DNA from: Leptidea sinapis
Taxonomy: Eukaryota > Arthropoda > Insecta > Lepidoptera > Pieridae
NCBI RefSeq assembly: GCF_905404315.1
Contig: NC_066265.1
Span: 13,563,501-13,627,500 of the forward strand
Direction: 5' to 3'
Length of the DNA stretch: 64,000 nt
Shown: positions 23,905 to 35,520 of the stretch, piece after piece
Numbering within the stretch: the first letter of the stretch is position 1
How the letters are laid out: the number at the start of each line of letters is the position of its first letter
Position numbers and translations under genes: made by a program
The notes under the pieces: generated by a model
Seen by the model: only the letters and a program-made list of their open reading frames with translations
What the model was told of the DNA's origin: nothing
The model's database searches: none

Positions 23905-24095
23905 TCGCCTTTTGATGCCATACTGTAGAACAGCGCTTCATCAAAATAACGCAAATGTTATGTGTATTGGGGTCTTTAACCACCTTCCAAAGAATATAAG
24001 AGAGATGCCTAAAACAATAATGCATAAAAAATTTAAATTATGGCTAATAGATAAATGCTTCAGTACTTTAAAAGAATTCTTTAGCCAAAAATAAT
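23905..24095 (+). pseudogene. LINE RT C-terminal remnant
   Basis: The short frame has GVFNHLPKNIREM and KKFKLWLIDKCFSTLKEFF, the usual last 50 residues of CR1/Jockey-type RT ORFs (IKLFNHLP..I...FK..LK..L...Y.L.E). The rest of the element is missing. Confidence 0.5.
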
Positions 24096-24184
24096 AGTAA
24101 TCAAATGTTATTTTTTAGAGGTACCTACAAGCTAATGTTTATTTTATATTATATTATTGAATTATAGCTATGTAATGTGTAAAT

Positions 24185-25176
24185 CAGTGTTGTTATGGAT
24201 ATACATATAATTTAGGATCCGGATATGGATATTGGTAAAATATAATATCGGTTTCGGTTACGGTTATGGATATTAAATTATTTCGGATTATCCGATAGTT
24301 TCGGTTATTATATTCGACTTTAATTGTACCTTGTAGGTTTCGCAATCTGTCATACAAGTAATTCTTTCTTACAGCTACTCGTTTTGAAGTGTCATATACT
24401 ATATACCTATATAATATTTAGGTAACTAATTAAATGCAAAATCAAACTTAACGTTCGTAATTTGTTATATTGTATATGAATCAACATCATTGAGAACTGT
24501 TTTTTACACTCCTGTAAAGGACAGCTGTTGGGGATTTGTCAGTTTGTGTGGGTTATCTTTTTCTAGCAACAACAATTCTTCATACTTATCACTGTGTTGA
24601 GATTTAAGGTGAAGTTTGAGTGAAGTCCTCCTTGAACCTTCTTTGCGTGAAAATTGTTTCCCACACAGTTTAAATTTTGCAAAATTTACATTCACTTCAT
24701 CCGAAAATGACCAAATTAAACTAGATTTAGGACGGATTTTCCACTGACAATTTATTTACTAATTTACAATAAAAAAGACCTATAATAAGTAATCGTAAAA
24801 TGAATTACATCATACGTAACGTAATCCCACAATAACCTTTAAACTCTAGATTTTAGACTCTAAGGTTACGACTAAACGGGCGCGCGGTAATCTGTCGGCC
24901 GGGCAAAAACAAAAACTTGTCACGACGTGTTATATTTACTATAAAGTATAACCCGTACGAATTAGCTGTGCACCTCGCGCTGTGACGTCATTAGGTAGCG
25001 GGAGAGGTGTCGCATTCCAGCGGAGTGCACAGTTAATTCGTACGATTTAGTTAGGCTCCGCCCTATCCGTAACTATCCAAAACTTTTATTTCGGATTCGG
25101 TTACGTTTACGGATATTTTTTTATTTCGGATATCCGAGAGTTTTGGTTACGGATATGGATATCCATAACCACATTG
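24185..25176 (-). mobile_element. hAT transposon derivative
   Basis: 992 bp. Terminal inverted repeats begin CAGTGTTGTTATGGATAT (left) and CAATGTGGTTATGGATAT (right, reverse strand), the CARTG start typical of hAT. Flanks GTGTAAAT (24177-24184) and GTATAAAT (25177-25184) form an 8-bp target duplication with one mismatch, as hAT makes. Subterminal GGATAT/ATATCC motifs are repeated at both ends. The interior keeps only a BED finger, so the transposase is deleted. Confidence 0.7.
24504..24745 (-). pseudogene. BED zinc finger of hAT transposase, N-terminal fragment
   Basis: The minus-strand frame reads through a segment resembling the start of a BED finger (SLIWSFSDEV), then KLCGKQFSRKEGSRRTSLKL and HLKSQHSDKYEEL. 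The C-x2-C pair is reduced because the first Cys position is Phe (FAKFKLC); the His pair (HLKSQH) is intact. A stop follows a few residues after the Leu-rich stretch. BED fingers bind DNA at the N-terminus of hAT transposases; the catalytic RNase H-like and dimerisation regions are absent, so this is a relic inside the hAT element. Confidence 0.6.
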
Positions 25177-25392
25177 GTATAAATAGGAAAATTCCAATAT
25201 TTACAATCAAATATTTGTATGCCGATATATTGGCGAATGTGCTGTACACCTATCAATTGTTAAGAACTATGTTACCACGATTCATAGAAATAAATCATTT
25301 AATTTCATTTCTAATAATACTAATATTAATAATTGTATTACAACTAACGGAATCGTCTTATTCAAAAAGCCTGCTACACAATTAAATAATAA

Positions 25393-25765
25393 TATCCGGA
25401 CGACCGAAGCCTTGCTCGGATTTTTAGGAATGTACAAAACTTGAATTTAAAAACAACTAATATGACATCCGGATTCGAACCGGGGTCTTCAGCTTTCCGG
25501 ATCACCCAATGTCCCATCTAAGCTAGCACAGAACAGATCTCTTTAAACTGTTCTGTGGCTATTACAGTCTTGTATATAGTGGCGAAATTTACCTTTGTAT
25601 TCTAATGTTATCGTAGCTGTTTCTCATTAAAGCATGGATAGAACTTCATTTTTTAAATTGAAACCTAGATAGATCGATTTATCGCCCCTGAAATCCCCTG
25701 TGTACAAAATTTTATGAAAATCGTTGGAGCCGTTTCCGAGATTCAGATTATATATATATACAAGA
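25393..25765 (-). repeat. tRNA-derived SINE family S1, copy 2
   Basis: Reverse complement of copy 1, with box B GGTTCGAATCC and the CGGAAACGGCTCCAACGATT flank. A 30-bp hairpin insertion splits the box A region at 25527-25557. Confidence 0.6.
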
Positions 25766-26099
25766 ATTGCTTGTTTAAAGATATAAGATATAAAGAAGTA
25801 TGAAAGAAAAGATGCTTCTGGTCCACCTAATAATAATTCTTCATATTAAGATTGTTAATCTTTTAAATGTAACATGAATATATTCTTTTATATAATCTTT
25901 CTGTTAACTTTCGTTGTGAGCATTAATTTTGTAACTTTCATCCGTATGCTCACTAAATTAGTATATATTATCCTTCTCTCAAATATGTGCGAAGGGAACG
26001 ATGGCTGATCCATGCGTCAACTCGTGAACGGGTGTTGCTTGTGGTGCCAGGTCAACCTGTTATAGTTTATAAATCATTGTATTTGTTGGAAACGATTAC
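25766..26099. other. No feature recognised
   Basis: A+T-rich; nothing coding seen. Confidence 0.4.
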
Positions 26100-26395
26100 T
26101 AATTATGACAGTTCTCATCTCAGGAACGCGGGCGCCCGACCATAGCCCAGATAATACTGAAGTGGCAGTGGGCAGGGCACATAGCTCGAAGGACAGATAG
26201 CATTTGGGACCGTAAATTAATTGATTGGTGACCACGTACTGGAAGACGAAGTCATGGTTCGCCCCCAAGGTGGACCATTGATCTGGTCAAGATCGCCGGA
26301 ATAAGTTGGATGAGGGCAGCGCAGGACCGATTGTCATCTTTGGGAGCGGCTTATGTCCAGCAGTGGACGTCTTTTAGTTGCTAACTAACTAACCT
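26100..26395 (+). pseudogene. RTE-clade LINE C-terminus
   Basis: Plus-strand frame: KWQWAGHIARRTDSIWD, PRTGRRSHGSPPRW, TIDLVKIAGISWMRAAQDR and a tail ending VQQWTSF. This is the recognisable C-terminal motif set of RTE reverse transcriptases, here with an in-frame stop after LIDW. The 3' tail is (GTTAGTTA)-like. The minus-strand open frame at 26074-26268 is a shadow. Confidence 0.7.
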
Positions 26396-26924
26396 CAATT
26401 ATGTTCGCCTGGTACCAATAAAAACGAACGTTACACAGACAGTTGCGACGGGTCCGTCTAATTCAAAATAAAGTGTTTAACCTAAAAAAGCTTTCAGTTG
26501 AAAAATCGAAAAAAACATGGTCAAATAATCTCTTAGTACTTATTTAATTAATATTTGAAACAATAAAACATGTAATTTTTGTCATACATATTCTTAGACA
26601 AACTTTTATATTACATACATATGAATATCAAAGTAGTTAAAGAGAATTAGCATTTATATTCATATTTTGTATTTGAAAACTATGCGTAGATACAACTAGA
26701 TTTTACTAAATGAGCCGTCATTATAATTCAATGATATTTTTTTTAAGTCAATAAATTACGGAAAAATAAATGTAAAACGTAACAAAATATAAGAAGGTAC
26801 ACCGGTAAGAAAGAAGAATAGGAAAGAAGCCAATTCAAATTAATGAAATACGTACTCTTTCTGTAGTTCATTATTGAGTAAAGGTGATCTAAATATATAT
26901 GCTTAGATTAAGGATTGGTCTCCG
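26396..26924. other. No feature recognised
   Basis: A+T-rich sequence without coding potential. Confidence 0.45.
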
Positions 26925-27085
26925 CTGCGCACCAACTAGTTACCGCAGGCGTAGTCGCAAAGGGCGGCAACAAATACTACGCCCAAGTGAGCGTACTCGA
27001 GCCAGTCTCGAGCAATGTGTGACGTTGACGTGCCACATGCTATGTTAAACTTTGCTAATAATTAAACTTAAATGCCGGGTTGTGC
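26925..27085 (-). repeat. Repeat family D, copy 2
   Basis: Reverse-complement copy of 17965-18210. Confidence 0.5.
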
Positions 27086-27547
27086 TATAATACTTTGTTA
27101 AAATAATACTACAAGAAATAAGAAAGACACTGGGATCACATATTATCATCAGTTAGTATTTTATATATTATTAATTTCAATGTAAAATAACACGAAGTCT
27201 TATGTAACTAAATTTGAAAGATGTCATTGAATGTCAAGATGTCACGCACACAAGCATATACTTGGCGTAATAAAAAAAAAGGATTCTAAAAGTGAAACAT
27301 TTTTTCACATTATAGACATTTAACTAAAAATCGCTTTATCAATCTTAATTTTATACTTGGAAAATTGGAATGATTATGGGAAATACTAACAACATTTACA
27401 TTAAACACTGACAAAAACAAACAAAATAGCGTGGAGCGCTGGCACAAATGAGTGTTTATACATTACACGGTCAGCTGCTGCGAACTATAGGTGCCACCCG
27501 TCCGTCACGCGACATGCAACACACAGACGAAAAAGTCTGAGACGATC

Positions 27548-28895
27548 TAATAAAAGCTTCACTTTAAGGCGAGGTTTTCCCAACACTTTAGGCAAAAAAT
27601 TTTTTAACAAAAAACAACCGACTTCAAAAACACTATTCTAAAACAATAGATATAATGTGCACTAAAAAGTATAAAAATAATTGCGTATTTTTAATACGAT
27701 CTTATTAATTAATTAAATCTTATTAACTAAAGATTCGGCCGAGTATCGTTAATTTGCTACAAAGAATTGAAGAGTTCCGTTACTTCGTCATGGATTCCGT
27801 AATCAAAACCTAACCAAACTCTCACCAAACTATCTTTGAAGTATATCCTTTCCAATAAAAAAAGAATCATCGAAATCGGTTGCCGCGATATTGAGTTATT
27901 CGAAAATTTATCATCCACTTCGCTATACCTATGTATAGCAAATTTAAGACTTTTATGGTTTTCTCATGGATGCCATTGTCAGATCTGGACCAAAATACAA
28001 TGGAACCACACGGGAAGCACCAGCTTTCAAATAAAAAAAGAATTATCAAAATCGTTTCACCCAGTCGAAAGTTTTGAGGTAACAAACTTAAAAAAAAACA
28101 TACCGACGAGAGAACCTCCTCCTATTTTGAAGTCGGTTTTAAAAGCGATCGAACGAATATATCTATAGCGTTAGATATACGTTCGACGCGAACATGGCTG
28201 AGACACGAGCCGAGCGATGCGGGTCAACGACCCCACCCCGGAAGGACCGCGTAATATTTTATGAAACTTATAGTTGCGCAAGAGTACGAAATGCTGTGAT
28301 ATTTTTATGCATTTTTCTTTGTCACGGAAATTTGAGACGTTTTTGTTCAAGAGTAGGAGGAGGTTTTTGTTCAATGGATTTTAAAAATTATCCCAAATTC
28401 GTTCTCTACACCCTCGAGAACCTCGGACACGATATCCATATTGTTAAAATCATAATTTTGTGAGGCGGCCATCTTGGATTTAAAAAATGATCCCAAATTC
28501 GATCTCGGCACCCTCGAAAACCTTGGCTATGATATCCATATTGATGAAATCATAATTTTATGGGGTGACCATCATGGATTTCTAACTTCCCTACATACAT
28601 ACAAAAATCCCGCGTGGCATAATATTCAAAATAATATTACGTACATTTTATTTTAGTACTCTCCGACTTCCATTTACCTATAATATATTTTAACAAATAC
28701 GTTGTCGCATCATCATCATTTTTTTTACTATGATTCCCGATTTGTACTCGTTTGCTAGAATCTTACGTAATGTGAGCCCGAGAAAAACGAACACAGTACC
28801 GTACTTGACAGTGGTCACGGGCGTACTGCTGGCTTGAGCGAGCATGCAACCAAGGCGTCGCGTTTGGTTCATTACGAAAAAAATTTATCTATACT
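27548..28895 (-). repeat. Repeat family B, copy 2, split by a family C element
   Basis: Minus-strand homologue of 2075-2900. The stretch CCTAAAGTGTTGGGAAAA, adjacent in copy 1 to the CGCGCACTTTTTACC side, is here separated from the remainder by ~550 bp of family C (27598-28145). The internal tandem unit around CACCCTCGAGAACCTCGGAC is present twice (28400-28560). Confidence 0.6.
27598..28145. repeat. TIR element family C, copy 2
   Basis: Ends TTTTTTAACAAAAAACAACC and TTTTGAAGTCGGTTTTAAAA form an imperfect TIR (AACCGACTTCAAAA core). It sits in the A-run of family B copy 2. Noncoding; the open frames inside it (27836-28168, 27867-28085) have no domain. Confidence 0.6.
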
Positions 28896-29245
28896 AATCT
28901 ATACTAATATTATAAAGCTGCAGTGTTTGTTTGGTTGTTTGTTTGAACGCGCTAATCTCTGGTACTACTGGCCCGATTTGAATGATTCTTTCAGTGTTGG
29001 GTAGTCCATTTATCGAGGAAGGCTATAGGCTATGTTTTTTTTCAAAATTAGGGATCCGTAATAAAATTGCTATTTTGTAACACAAGGTGTAAAATCGAAA
29101 ACCTATTTTTGCGTGCGCTGCAAAAACTATTGACAATAGAACAAAATGATGTACAGGCTATAATATAGGCAATATTTTATTACTTAAAAAACTATCGCGT
29201 GAATTATACTTTATATGGCAAAACAACGTTTGCCGGGTCAGCTAG
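28888..29245 (+). mobile_element. Non-autonomous Helitron
   Basis: 5' end TCTATACTAA is doubled (28888 and 28898) before TATTATAAAGCTGCAGTG; 3' end CGTTTGCCGGGTCAGCTAG followed by T. Insertion between A and T. ~350 bp, no coding; longest Helitron of this 3'-end type in the window. Confidence 0.7.
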
Positions 29246-29289
29246 TATAATTCACAAAGCGAATTGATAAAATCCGTGAGGAAAATTTA

Positions 29290-30715
29290 TAAATACTAAT
29301 AAACTATCGAATATCCTATGGTATATTGCTATGGGGCAACGCTGCCAATATTAATACAATATTTGTGGGAGAAGAGGGCTATTCGCGCTATTTATAACCT
29401 AGGTCCTAAAGAATCATTGAGCTCTTCTGACCCGAACAACTATCGCCCTGTGTTGGTTTTGCCGACCCTTAGTAAAATTTTTGAAAAAATAATTTTAAGC
29501 CAAATGCTTACTTACTTTAACTCTCATATGTTACTTCATTTGAAACAATTTGGCGTTCCTAGGGGACGTTCAACAACGGATGCAGGTGTTGAGCTGATCA
29601 AGAATATTTTTGATGCCTGGGAGGAATCGCAGAATGCACTTGGCATCTTCTGTGATTTATCTAAGGCTTTTGATTGTGTTCAACATTCAACGCTGGTCAG
29701 GAAACTATACCACTATGGCATAAAAGGAACTGCGCTCGATCCTCTGACTTCATATCTAAACAATAGAATTCATAGGGTCGACGTGAATGGCAGGAGATCT
29801 CCTGGGACTCCTCTCAGTATGGGGGTACCACAAGGGTCTATTCTTGGACCGTTCCTCTTCCTTATCTGTATAAATGATCTTCCTAATCTTATAGAGTAAA
29901 AACATAAGGTAGTATTTTTTGCGGATGACACTTCACTGATTTTCAAAGTGATGAGAAACCAAGCTATGTATGACGAAGTGAACGATATTTTATCTGACAT
30001 CGTGTACTGGTTTAGCGCTAATAACCTATTGTTAAATAGCAAGAAAACTAAATACATTAAATTTACCGTACCAAATGTCAAAAATGTAAATGCAAATGTT
30101 TTGTTAAACGGATAGGTGATAGAACCGGTGGAATCTGCTATATTTGTTGGCATAACTCTAGATTCCAAATTTTAATTTGAATTTGAGAGGAAAATTCAAA
30201 GAAATTCACATCTTGACTGGTGCTTCACAATATATTCTTGAAAATGTAATGTGTGTTCATAGGCACATCAGTGAATTTGCCAGAAACTATCATAACCATA
30301 ATGTTAACACCAGGAACAGACATAAACTACTACTCGGCTAAGTCGAGTTAGTAGGTCTTTTGTGGGGCGGTGTATATGCTTTTACAACAAGATCCCAGAA
30401 AATGTTTAAAACAAAAGTATTACGTTATTCAAAAGAATTGTTAAAAAACGTTTGTGTGGTAAAGGTTACTCTAACATAAATGACTTTCTTAATGATACCA
30501 CAGATTGGGAATGGAGTGACCGCCCTCAGGCTATTAAATAATAAGTTTAATTGTACAATATTACTTTGTAAACATATTTATTCGATGAAAAAAAAAAGCC
30601 CGCTGAGTTTGTTGCGCCCAATCTTCTCAGGTCTGAGGCATTCATTTTGGAATGCGTCTTTCAGTAAGTCACATCCTATTTTGAATAAAAATATTTGAAT
30701 TTGAATAAAATAATT
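29290..30715 (+). pseudogene. CR1-like LINE, rearranged RT relic
   Basis: The 193-residue frame at 29318-29899 contains RT motifs: SSSDPNNYRPVLVLPTLSK, FGVPRGRSTTDAG, FCDLSKAFDCVQHSTL (catalytic Asp) and GVPQGSILGPFLFLI. After an in-frame stop the same frame continues with FFADDTSLIF (the catalytic FADD) to about 30180, with more stops. A C-terminal part follows (HRHISEFARN, NTRNRHKLLLG), then a 3' end TTTTGAATAAAAATATTTGA. The start (29300-29420, RAIRAIYNLGPKESL) belongs after the FADD motif in intact relatives, so piece order is disturbed. Nonfunctional. Confidence 0.75.
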
Positions 30716-30774
30716 TGTGTTTATAGCCATCACAGTTTTATGATAATAGGTATAAAACAATTCATATAAAAGGG

Positions 30775-30955
30775 CCTATTTTTCAAAAAATAAAACTATC
30801 GAGATTTTTATTCGTAATCGTGTTTTCGAAACTGCAATAATTTAGATAAAGACATGAAGATAAACATGTCAAAAAATTGGAACCGTAGTATAAGTAGAAG
30901 TATTTTAAGTAGATTTTCAAAAATGTTACTTTTTCGGACTAAAGTGCCTTAAAAG
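30775..30955. repeat. Repeat, inverted copy of 1745-1935
   Basis: Contains AACTATCGAGATTTTTATTC and CATGAAGATAAACATGTCAA, the reverse complement of the earlier copy. Confidence 0.5.
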
Positions 30956-31364
30956 CTATTGTTCTTAGGTAGTGTGGTATCTAGTTGGAGCGCAGCTGAG
31001 ACCAATCCTTAATCTAACTTTATATAATAGATATTTGGTGTAGGGTACAGTTGTATAACTAATTTGTTGTAACTCACCACTGAATCATTATTTATCCACA
31101 TTCTATAATATTATGTGTTATTAAAGAATTTTTGTGTTGGTAAATTCTAATCTCACTAACGAACGCATTGTAATAGTTTTAAGTTTGAGTAAAAGTTATA
31201 GTGATCAAATAAAATTGAAAATTGCATGTTCGTTATTTGAAATAACTGATGAAATGTCTGAAAATAATACCTATAGAATTTCAGAGTTTGCATTTTTATA
31301 CATATTATAGCTTTGAATTTGAGCTATGAGATAAAAGTACAAGAAACCTAATTGTTAGATGTTG

Positions 31365-31790
31365 AAATTTAGTATTTTGATATAGTATAAAACGTACAGT
31401 GATTTGACATAAGTTTGAAATAGTTGTAATTACAGTATGGCGAGTCGGGACAAAGTATATTCCAGCTAAAGAAAGCGAACATTTGCTTATAACGATAAAA
31501 TTTCGGCTATCTCCGTTTTCACAAGATTATAGCCGCCATCTGTCAATCTATCAATCAAAGAGGATGTAATTATACTACGTAATAAGAGGCGGGTCTGTCT
31601 AAGTAAAAATTTTAATTTAGTTTAGTATGAAACGTACAGTTATTTCACATAAGTTTGAAATAGTAGTGATTACAGTAACGCGATTGGCGACGAATCCGGT
31701 TTAGTTTGAAAGCGAACGGTTGCTTATAACGTGGATTTCGGCTATCTCCGTTTCATACAATCTAGTGAATCCCTTTTTTGTTAAGTTTAG
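31365..31790 (+). repeat. Repeat family H, two direct units
   Basis: Two diverged units about 245 bp apart, each with AAACGTACAGT, ACATAAGTTTGAAATAGT, GCTTATAACG and TTTCGGCTATCTCCGTTT. An inverted single copy lies at 23090-23345. Noncoding. Confidence 0.5.
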
Positions 31791-32289
31791 CTAGGCTGGT
31801 TACCCTTTTTATCGTTATTTTCAGCTTCTGCATTTAAAAAAATCGTTTAGTATTTATTTCTTCTGTCTCTGTATATGAATGGGACAGGCAAAAGGTTCAA
31901 GCCCATTGAGCTAGGTCTTCTAGGTAGCTTCTTGATAAAGAAGTTGTGCCGTGGTCTTTTTAAGTCATGGCTAATAGAAATATTATGACGGGTCGAAGCC
32001 AAGTTTTTAAATCGACTAGTTTGAGAAACGTAACATAAGCGAACAAATCTTTAAAAAACTCAAGTCATGAGTATAAACCTGCACACACTACAATTTTTTT
32101 TTTGTTTTTTTTTTCTCAGTGTAAGTATAGGCAGAAGTTCTAGTGGCAGAAGTAAGTTAATATCAGTAATTAAGGTATTATGTTAACAATGTAAAATCAA
32201 CATTTTAACGACTACCAATAAAATAGAGTTTCCTATGACAGGATTGACGGGTAGCGCTCGTTTACGAGCTGGACGCAAGATTTGATTGA
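31791..32289. other. No gene; short repeat piece
   Basis: GACAGGCAAAAGGTTCAAGC near 31885 resembles the flank at 3190-3220 (GATAGGCAAAGGGTTCAAGC). Otherwise A+T-rich with homopolymer runs at 32090-32115. Confidence 0.35.
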
Positions 32290-32635
32290 TTTGATTGACA
32301 GATTATATTTATATATTCTCAATCTCGGAAACAGCTCCAACGATTTTAATGAAATTTAGTATACAGGTAGTTTTGGGGCGAGAAATCGATCTAGCTAGGT
32401 TTCAATTTTAAAAAATGTAGTTTTATCCGTGTTTAAATCAGAAACAGCCACAATAACATTAGAATATGTACAAAGGTAAATTTCGCCACTATATACAAGA
32501 CTATAATAGCTCATTGATTGATCCAGGAAGCAGTAGACCCCGATTCGAATCCAGATGTCCTATTAGTTTTTATTTTGTTCAACTTTTGTACATTCTTAAA
32601 AATCCTTATAAGGCGCGATCGTCCAAATATTTATT
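32290..32635 (+). repeat. tRNA-derived SINE family S1, copy 3
   Basis: Same layout as 3661-4185 without the internal interruption. Box A is decayed; box B is GATTCGAATCC. Confidence 0.6.
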
Positions 32636-33158
32636 TATTATGGGTAGAAGGAAACGTTTCGATACGAATACATCAAGTGAACATATAAAATAAACACTAT
32701 GCACTTGGATTTGCAATTCGAAATTAATTCTCTCTCTACAACCACAATGTAACGTATCTGTAGATTGATCTACAATTATTACTCTAAGGCATTGTAAAAT
32801 ATTTGCACCGTAATGAATGCTTAAAGTCAATGGCCGCCGGCTGTTATTATAAATTATAATTATATATCAAATTAACAGCTTTATTAAGACACTTTCGCAA
32901 CTATTCAGTCGTAGAATAATTCCTTGAATTTCGTGTTTCTTAGTATTACTTACCAATACCAATAATTAACCTTACAAATACCTCATATTTGTATTTTGTT
33001 AGCCTATTATTATTGTGCTGTGAAAATAATTATTCAATCCATTTTGGATTCGTAATTTTGAAATTGGTTTTCAAATTGTTGAAGTTACAAAAATGATGAG
33101 ATTGTAATTTTAAGATGCGCGCGTGTCATTGTAACACAAAATTAAAAACAGGGTGAAG
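32636..33158. other. No feature recognised
   Basis: A+T-rich; open frames on both strands at 32466-32830 have no motifs. Confidence 0.45.
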
Positions 33159-33361
33159 TTTTTTTTTTTTTTTTTTTTTTCGTCTTTTGGCAATAGCGTT
33201 TACTTTTTGCCAATAACGTAAATTAAAATATTGGGAAACTAAGTTAAAAAAGGATACGGAACACGGGAAAAGATCAGATAAGTAGAAAGAGGATTGAAAC
33301 GGATATTAAAAATTTCATAAATATACATATATACTTGCTACTTACACAACATTACAAATAT

Positions 33362-35440
33362 TTAAACTTTGATATGATTCTGAAGAATGAAAGATGACAA
33401 TATTTTATAAAATTTACATGGATACATAATTAGACAGGATATACAGGTAGGAAAAGGAACATTAAGAGATATTAGATCATTCAGGAATGAGGAGCGGTCG
33501 TATAGAGAACATGAAAAGAAAATGTGATCTAGATCACATTTATCGGATTCACATTCACACATGTCAGTAGATACAATGCCTAATCTGTTAAGATGAACAG
33601 GAGTGCAAACATGACCCAAACGCATTCTTATGATAGAAGAACATAGGTACTAACTTATTGCATTTGGCACGGAAAAACCATGGTTTAAATGAAATAAGTG
33701 GCTGAAGGTTAAAATATTTCCTGCCTTTTGATTGACCAGTTTCAGTCCAAAGTCTATTCCAACAATCCTGAAGGTGAACTATAGGAACAGCACCTAGATC
33801 CTGGCAAAAAACTTTATAAGGGAAAGTGTCGCCATCGACCACGGCTTCATTAGCTAGTTGGTCTGCTTTTATATTACCAGGAATGTCGCTATGGCTGGGG
33901 ATCCATACAAACAACACAGAAAGACCAAAGTGATTGCATTTATTTAATAGATTTCTTAATTCTATGACAACAGAAGAAATGTTTTTTGATTTAAATGGGA
34001 ACCTATTGAGAGACTGTAAGGCACTTTTTGAATCAGAGAAAATTATTGTTTTTGGAAGTTTAAATAGAATAATATATTCAATAGCCTTAAAAATACCATA
34101 ACATTCCCCAGTAAACACCGATGTTTCCGGAGGTAGTTTAATTTTCTGTGATATTTTAAATTGAGCGTGATAGACACCTACACCAACGGGATCCGAGGAG
34201 GAATGTTTAGACGCGTCTGTGTAAATATGATGGTAATCAACCCAAACAGTATTTTTAAGAAGATTAAACGAAAAATTTGTACTAATATCGTGCTTATTGA
34301 AATCTGAGTTAAAATTAATTTCTGGAAGCAACATTAATGCTTCAAAGCTAGTACTGAAAAGAGGATAATTAATGGATCGATGAATAGGAGCTTTTATGTT
34401 GATAAATTTCTTAAAACTATTGATTAGACAAGGTGGTTTTTTATTTGACCAATATGCAGATGAATCTATATGATGAGAAAGTTTCTGAAGTTTGTTATAA
34501 AGAGAGTGGTTAAGAAAATGAAAAGATCGGAATATAAATTTGTCTGCTAAATATTGACGACGTAGATGTAGTGGAGGATCACCACATTCTACTTGAAGAG
34601 CATTGATAGGACTTGACCGCATAGCACCAGAAACTACTCGTAAAGCTTTGGCCTGTATGAGATCTAGTTTTTTAAAAGTCTTAACACTACCAGGCTCCAG
34701 CAAGAATGTACCATAATCTAATATACTTCTTATAAGAGCATTATATAACAATTTCATGCAAAAAGGGTGCGCACCCCACCAAACACCTGACAGACATCTT
34801 AAAATATTAAGAGTACGCTCACATTTAGCATTTAGGTAATCACAATGTGGGATACCAGTTAGTTTCGAATCTAAGACAATTCCCAAAAACTTAACATTAT
34901 CTTTAACTGGAATCTGATAACCCTCATAAAATATAGAAATAGGAGGAGGAGTTCTTGATCTCGTGAATAAAACTATTGTACTTTTTTCAGGTGATAGATC
35001 AAGGCCATTAAAGTCCAACCAAGTTTTTAAATTTATCAGCGGTTGTGTTATAGAAGAACTAGCTTTTTCAATAGAAATATCACGACAGTAAATTAATAGA
35101 TCATCAGCATACTGAAGAACATTTACACTATTAAGTGATGATTTTAAATCGTGTGTATAAATATTATACAATATTGGGCTAAGTACTGATCCCTGGGGGA
35201 GGCCCTTTGAAACAAGTCGAGTAATTGACTTCCTGTCATCTAGTTTCAGGATTATGTATCTTTCGGAAAGCATGTTTATGATAAAATTTGTTAATAGCAG
35301 AGGTATATTAAGTTGTAAAAGCTTACTCTTTAAAATACTTATTACGACATTATCATAGGCACAATTTATATCTAAGAACGCAGCTATTACTGATTTATTA
35401 TTTGAAAATGATAATTGAATATCAGAAATGAATGTACTTA
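33362..35440 (-). pseudogene. Host LINE ORF2, 3' half: RT palm, RNase H, Cys-rich tail
   Basis: From 35440 the frame reads LSTFISDIQ, then a conserved Asp region (FLDINCAYD), GLPQGSVLSPILYNIY, and the catalytic LQYADDLLIY (Tyr-Ala-Asp-Asp, residues 55-58 of the open frame 33588-35273). RNase H follows: HIYTDASKHS, TGECYGIFKA, FSDSKSALQSL and WIPSHSDIPGN, so D, E, D and the His region are all present. Near 33600-33640 a frameshift splits off the last part, which continues in another frame (33362-33625) with CECESDKCDLDHIFFSC, a Cys/His cluster typical of I-like LINE ends. It reverse-transcribes LINE RNA in intact relatives; here it is broken by the insertion and the frameshift. Confidence 0.8.
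35427..35440. repeat. 14-bp target site duplication, left copy
   Basis: AATGAATGTACTTA, identical to 41426-41439. It lies within the RT codons LSTFI of the host LINE. Confidence 0.85.
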
Positions 35441-35460
35441 GGTATAGGTATAGGTATAGG
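35441..35460 (-). repeat. TATACC tandem 3' tail of nested LINE
   Basis: Three tandem GGTATA units on the plus strand, directly abutting the target duplication. Simple-repeat tails replace poly-A in several I/LOA/R1-type LINEs. Confidence 0.75.
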
Positions 35461-35520
35461 GCTCCTGTTTCCGCAATTAAACCACTAGCATGGGTCCATT
35501 TTGCGTGCAGTAATGGCCGG

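Noticed and set aside
24870..25060. GC-rich promoter-like stretch in the hAT element
   Set aside because: Near-inverted AATTCGTACGA-type motifs are visible, but there is no gene to serve and no recognisable core promoter.
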